Shown here piece by piece: positions 5,877 to 8,983 of a stretch of 8,983 bases of DNA. The translations under genes were made by a program, and so were the position numbers. How positions within the stretch are numbered: the stretch's first letter is position 1; the number at the start of each line of letters is the position of its first letter. The stretch is from Treponema sp. Lineage in GTDB: Bacteria > Spirochaetota > Spirochaetia > Treponematales > Breznakiellaceae. Below the pieces are notes generated by a model. The model was not told the origin of the DNA and did no database searches. It saw only the letters and a list, made by a program, of their open reading frames with translations. The stretch spans positions 1 to 8,983 of the forward strand of contig JAISPH010000029.1 in NCBI GenBank assembly GCA_031275035.1, read 5' to 3'.

Positions 5877-6928
5877 AAGGGTTAAAAACAAAACTTTTGT
5901 ATGGGGCGCTGGTTATTGCTGCGCTGAATTCCTGTGCGGGCACCCAGTCCCGGGAAGAACGGACGGCGGCGGGGCCTGAATGGGTCTATGCCCCCGGTTC
6001 GGTCTATTCCGAAGACCGCTATATTTCGGCGGTAGGCTACGGCACGGACCGGGAATCTGCGGAGAAGAATGCCCTGGGCTCGCTGGTGGCCATCTTTGGC
6101 CAGAGCGTTGCGGGTGAAACCATGGCAAGTTACCGGTATACCGAGGCGGTAACCGGGGGCCTCATCGACATGCAGGAGGATTCCGAGATCAACAGCGCCG
6201 TTAAAACCTCCTTCTCCATGAACACCCTGATAGGCGCCGAGATAAAGGACCGGTGGTTTGACGGGAAGACTACCTACTACGCTATTGCGGTGATGGATAA
6301 GATAAAAAGCGCCCTGCTTTACTCGGAACTGATCGAGTCAAACCTGCGGGTGATACAGAACCTGACCGTCATTTCCGAAGCCGACCAGTATACCTTTGAC
6401 GCCTATGCCCAGTACGAGCTGGCCGCCGATATTGCCGACGCCAACGCCGTTTTTGTAAACGTGCTCTCCGTGTTAAGTCCCGCCACGGCTTCGGCCTTCA
6501 GGAACGATCTCCGCCAGGGGGACGATTACCGCCTGGAGGCGCGCCGGGTATCGCAGAACATACCGGTGGCGGTGAATGTGGCTAACGACAAAGACGGCCG
6601 TATCCGGGGCGCCTTTGCGGCGGCGCTCTCCGGCGCGGGGTTCAGAACCGGCGGCGGCGGCGCCCGGTATGCGCTGGATGCGGTCCTCTCCATGAGGGAG
6701 GCGGAACTGCCCGAAAACCCGAATAAATTTGTCCGTTATACGATAGACGCCAATCTTCGGGATACGGCAAGCGGGACGGTGCTTGTCCCCTACAGTATCG
6801 AGGGCCGGGAAGGTCATACCTCCCTGTCCGAAGCGGAGGTCCGGGCGTACCGGGTTGCGGAGGAAAAGATCCGGAAGTCCTACGGAGAGGCCCTGCGGGG
6901 TTACCTTTCCCGGCTGACTTCCAAATAG
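5864..6928 (+). CDS. LPP20-type lipoprotein
   Basis: This 354-residue protein has a lysine-rich N-terminus, a hydrophobic segment and the lipobox L-N-S-C (Cys24). Residues 38-85 carry the LPP20 pattern: GPEWVY, then DRYISAVGYGTDRESAEKNA and a helix (LGSLVAIFGQSVAG). It is a periplasm-facing lipoprotein domain of unknown biochemical role, first described from a Helicobacter surface lipoprotein. The remaining ~250 residues include a beta-rich region (AEIKDRWFDGKTTYYAIAVM) and a C-terminal domain resembling LPS-assembly or LpoB-type folds only vaguely; I do not recognise it. ATG 5864 has GAGGTGG ending 1 nt before it. ATG 5873 forms a classic ATGA overlap with the preceding stop and is a fair alternative. 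Overlap and order point to translational coupling with the COG3014 gene. Confidence 0.8.
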   Translation: MLKMKGLKTKLLYGALVIAALNSCAGTQSREERTAAGPEWVYAPGSVYSEDRYISAVGYGTDRESAEKNALGSLVAIFGQSVAGETMASYRYTEAVTGGLIDMQEDSEINSAVKTSFSMNTLIGAEIKDRWFDGKTTYYAIAVMDKIKSALLYSELIESNLRVIQNLTVISEADQYTFDAYAQYELAADIADANAVFVNVLSVLSPATASAFRNDLRQGDDYRLEARRVSQNIPVAVNVANDKDGRIRGAFAAALSGAGFRTGGGGARYALDAVLSMREAELPENPNKFVRYTIDANLRDTASGTVLVPYSIEGREGHTSLSEAEVRAYRVAEEKIRKSYGEALRGYLSRLTSK

Positions 6929-6930
6929 CG

Positions 6931-6965
6931 AAAATCCGCGGAGCGGGCCGGTGCCGGATTTTTTT
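6931..6965 (+). promoter_or_regulatory. Attenuator-like hairpin enclosing the ribosome-binding site and start of the AAA gene
   Basis: AAAATCCG (6931-6938) pairs perfectly with CGGATTTT (6955-6962), and the T's continue to 6965 (seven in all). The 16-nt loop has an inner CGG/CCG stem. The GGAG ribosome-binding site (6940-6943) and the GTG start (6951) both lie inside. The structure could end transcription before the AAA gene or hide its start from ribosomes; ribosomes finishing the LPP20 gene (stop 6928) would reach its base. Both roles are inferred. Confidence 0.5.
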
Positions 6966-8705
6966 GACAGGAACAAGGAGTTTATCGACAGGCTTCCGGA
7001 CTGGGTTCAGGAATTTGCCAAAAAATACGGATCGAAAACCGCCAATCTGTATATCCTTCACGGAAACATCAGGGATTTTCTGCCCCACCAAATGCAGGCG
7101 GGGGATTTCATCTTTAACCGTATCCAGGAATACATTGCCGAATGTATCTTCGGCAATAAGGACATCATCGTCTTTTACGATCTTTCCAGCGGCGTAACCT
7201 TTCTGACCACCGAAATGGCCAAGGCCTATCAAACGGCCATGACCAAGGCCTATCCCGACGTGGAAGATCCTTCGGACTTTTTTTCGGCGGAACCGGAGCA
7301 TAGTTTTTTTTATCTTGAAAAGTACTTCCTGATGAATATTTCCAGGGACGGCAAGAAAAGCTGCCGTATTGTGCTTATCATGGATTATGCGGAGACCATC
7401 ATTCCCGCGGGGGATCTTGCCCGGTCCTCCGAGGAGGACCGGTACCGTCTGGTTACGCTGAACCGCTGGTCTAACGATCCGATTTTTACCGAGGGGGACA
7501 TATCGATCATCCTCCTCTCGGAAAATCTGGTGGACATCTCTCCCCGGCTGGTAAGTTCCCCCGCCACCGTGAAAGTGCAGGTTCCCTTTCCCGGTGAAAC
7601 CGTGCGGACCAGCTTTCTTCACTTTAAGGACCGCAGAGGAGAGCTTTTCCTGGAGCGGGGTTTGACGCCGGAACGGGTGGCGGCGGTTACCAGCGGCCTC
7701 AATCTGATGAATCTGAACCGGCTGGTTTCGGAAAGCCATGCGCCCCTTTCCATGGAATACATGCGGCGAAAGAAAAAGGAAATCATAGAAAACGAAGCCG
7801 CGGGGCTGCTGGAATTTATGGATACCGTACACGACCTGTCCTATGTATCGGGCCATGACTTTGTAAAAAAGCGCCTCAAGAACGCCGCCAGGGCAATTAA
7901 GATGGGGCGGCTGGACGTGCTTCCCATGGGCTACCTTATCGCCGGTCCCGTGGGCACCGGCAAGAGCTTTATGGTCAGCGCCTTTGCGGGGGAGATCGGC
8001 ATTCCCATGGTTAAGTTCCGCAACTTCCGTTCCAAGTGGGTGGGAGATACGGAATCGAACCTGGAGAAGGTGCTGAACATACTCCGTTCCATGGCCCCCG
8101 TGGCGGTGATGATCGACGAGGCCGACGCCTTTCTGGGAAACCGGGATCAGGACGGGGACTCGGGAACCAGCAACCGGGTTTTCGCCCAGATCGCCAGTTT
8201 TATGGGAAACACCGAATACCGGGGGAAGATCATCTGGTTCCTCATAACCTGCCGTCCCGATCTTATCCCCATCGACTTAAAGCGCCAGGGCCGGGCGGAG
8301 GAACACCTGGCCCTCTTCTATCCCGAAACCAGAGCGGACCGGGAAGCCCTTTTCGGCACCCTGGTGCGGAAGCTGGACCTTTCCATACGGCACTTTTCCA
8401 TTTCGCTGCTCTTTAAAAAGTTTGAGTATGAATTTTCCGGCGCCGATATTGAGGCGGTGCTGATCCGGGCAAAACTTTTAGCCGCCATGGACGACCGGGT
8501 TTTTGTTACCCGGGAAGATATGGAAGAAGCCATGGGCGATTTTGCGCCTCCCGCCTATCCCCACGAAATTGAACTGCAGAACCTGGTGGCCGTACTGGAA
8601 TGTACTTCCAGGGAAATGGTGCCGAAACGTTTCCAGCGCCTGGACCGGACTAGGCTTATCAAGGATATACAGGAACTGAAATCTCTGCTCGGCGAGCGGG
8701 GATAA
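6951..8705 (+). CDS. AAA+ ATPase, Ycf46/SpoVK-like two-part architecture
   Basis: This 584-residue cytoplasmic protein has no signal peptide or membrane segment. The C-terminal AAA+ module has Walker A GPVGTGKS (332-339), a pore-loop-like segment KFRNFRSKWVGDTESN (355-370), Walker B VMIDEAD (386-392), Arg-finger candidates R445 and R448 in KRQGR, and an FSGADIEAVLIRA lid helix (495-507). The usual sensor-1 Asn of the T-N motif is Cys434 (TCRPD). Residues 1-270 resemble a degenerate ATPase core: a Walker-B-like LIMDYAE (142-148) and a strand ISIILLSE, but no P-loop, as in Ycf46-type proteins. Helix 271-300 links the halves. Such ATPases remodel or unfold partners; the target is unknown. It starts at GTG 6951, with GGAG 7 nt upstream, 22 bp after the LPP20 gene, so it is probably in the same operon. 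Confidence 0.85.
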   Translation: MPDFFDRNKEFIDRLPDWVQEFAKKYGSKTANLYILHGNIRDFLPHQMQAGDFIFNRIQEYIAECIFGNKDIIVFYDLSSGVTFLTTEMAKAYQTAMTKAYPDVEDPSDFFSAEPEHSFFYLEKYFLMNISRDGKKSCRIVLIMDYAETIIPAGDLARSSEEDRYRLVTLNRWSNDPIFTEGDISIILLSENLVDISPRLVSSPATVKVQVPFPGETVRTSFLHFKDRRGELFLERGLTPERVAAVTSGLNLMNLNRLVSESHAPLSMEYMRRKKKEIIENEAAGLLEFMDTVHDLSYVSGHDFVKKRLKNAARAIKMGRLDVLPMGYLIAGPVGTGKSFMVSAFAGEIGIPMVKFRNFRSKWVGDTESNLEKVLNILRSMAPVAVMIDEADAFLGNRDQDGDSGTSNRVFAQIASFMGNTEYRGKIIWFLITCRPDLIPIDLKRQGRAEEHLALFYPETRADREALFGTLVRKLDLSIRHFSISLLFKKFEYEFSGADIEAVLIRAKLLAAMDDRVFVTREDMEEAMGDFAPPAYPHEIELQNLVAVLECTSREMVPKRFQRLDRTRLIKDIQELKSLLGERG

Positions 8706-8731
8706 GAAAAAAGCCCCGTATGTCAGGGGCT
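8706..8731 (-). terminator. Intrinsic terminator of the minus-strand proS-like gene
   Basis: On the minus strand AGCCCC, an 8-nt loop, then GGGGCT (8731-8712) is followed by TTTTTTCTT. This is a typical Rho-independent terminator about 95 bp past the proS-like stop. It abuts the AAA stop codon (8703-8705). In the plus direction the same stem lacks a T-run, so it would serve the AAA operon only weakly. Confidence 0.8.
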
Positions 8732-8824
8732 GCGGCATTCCTCATTCGCAGCAGGGTCTGATACCCAAGAGCCCGCTCACCGGTCCGCGGGGGAGCTTTA
8801 GGGCGGGGAATTTCATTCTTCGTT

Positions 8825-8983
8825 TCATTGATCCAATTCCCGCCGTACCCGGAGGGCCAGTTCCTCCGCGGCGGCGTCAAGCGGCGTTAAGCGGCTTTCC
8901 TTTTCGGCCCGGGCTTTCACCTCCACCATAGGTTTTTCCAGATCCAGGTTTTTGCCACCGACAACCACCCGCAGGGGGATGCC
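8825..8983 (-). CDS. proS: Prolyl-tRNA synthetase, C-terminal end (partial)
   Basis: The frame enters from the right edge and ends at TGA 8827-8825, giving 52 residues. The start of the fragment (GIPLRVVVGGKNLDLE) and VEVKARAEKE fit the end of the anticodon-binding domain of bacterial prolyl-tRNA synthetase, where G-x-P-x-R-x-V-x-G-x-x-N-L-D and V/I-E-x-K-x-R are typical. The enzyme charges tRNA-Pro with proline. Other class II synthetases share this fold, so a related enzyme is possible, though the E-x-K-x-R pattern favours ProRS. The catalytic domain lies outside the window. It is transcribed toward the AAA gene and has its own terminator. Confidence 0.75.
   Translation of the reverse strand, partial: GIPLRVVVGGKNLDLEKPMVEVKARAEKESRLTPLDAAAEELALRVRRELDQ

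Noticed and set aside
6642..7856. Long minus-strand frame of 404 codons
   Set aside because: It is the antisense shadow of the LPP20 and AAA genes, whose plus-strand frames show clear motifs, start signals and operon spacing.
8771..8798. Possible plus-strand terminator for the AAA operon (CCCGC/GCGGG stem)
   Set aside because: The stem is only 5 bp with a 10-nt loop, and only a three-T run follows several bases later. It is too weak to annotate.
8659..8880. Small minus-strand frame of 73 codons between the AAA gene and proS
   Set aside because: It overlaps the proS end in another frame, spans the proS terminator and has no recognisable features.

Overview
The window looks like chromosomal DNA from a GC-rich spirochaete, most likely a termite-gut-type Treponema. 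The evidence is a BspA-like leucine-rich-repeat surface protein ending in a C-terminal module I associate with such treponemes, spirochaete-style lipoprotein signal peptides, a fliS-flgN-like flagellar pair, and repeat-rich intergenic DNA. The assignment rests on gene style only; no marker gene was compared.

Layout. (1) 1-1275, plus strand: the 3' part of a large BspA-like LRR protein that enters from outside the window. (2) 1276-2636: a 1.36-kb gap with no convincing gene, lying between two convergent genes. It is packed with repeats: two 140-bp copies exactly 240 bp apart, each forming a long hairpin; a short GC-rich 21-bp tandem array between them; an AT-rich 21-bp tandem array with a TATACATGTATA palindrome; and about eleven degenerate units of roughly 37 bp with a TATATACG-N5-CGTATATA-like core. 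(3) 2637-3589, minus strand: an flgN-like gene and fliS, driven by a sigma-28-type promoter with a perfect -10 box. (4) 3590-3930: a divergent intergenic region with a palindrome near the fliS start site, a 10-bp GC inverted repeat, two more degenerate copies of the 37-bp repeat, a terminator-like structure, and an extended -10 promoter. (5) 3931-8705, plus strand: a tight four-gene operon made of lpoB-like, COG3014-type and LPP20-type lipoprotein genes followed by a cytoplasmic AAA+ ATPase gene. (6) 8706-8983: an intrinsic terminator and the 3' end of a minus-strand gene that is probably proS.

How the genes fit together. The three lipoproteins form a set known from other bacteria (LpoB, COG3014, LPP20) and probably act together at the cell envelope. 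LpoB-family proteins activate penicillin-binding proteins. The AAA+ protein has a Ycf46/SpoVK-like layout: an N-terminal half without a Walker A motif, then one complete AAA+ module. Its ribosome-binding site and GTG start lie inside a hairpin followed by seven T's, which suggests attenuation or separate control of the last gene. The fliS-flgN pair belongs to flagellar filament and hook assembly, and its sigma-28-like promoter places it among late flagellar genes.

The strongest candidates for something not yet described are the repeat families in the convergent gap (one recurs 1.3 kb away beside the divergent promoters) and the coupling of an Lpo-type lipoprotein cluster to an AAA+ ATPase through a start-codon hairpin. 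All functions are inferred from sequence reading alone.
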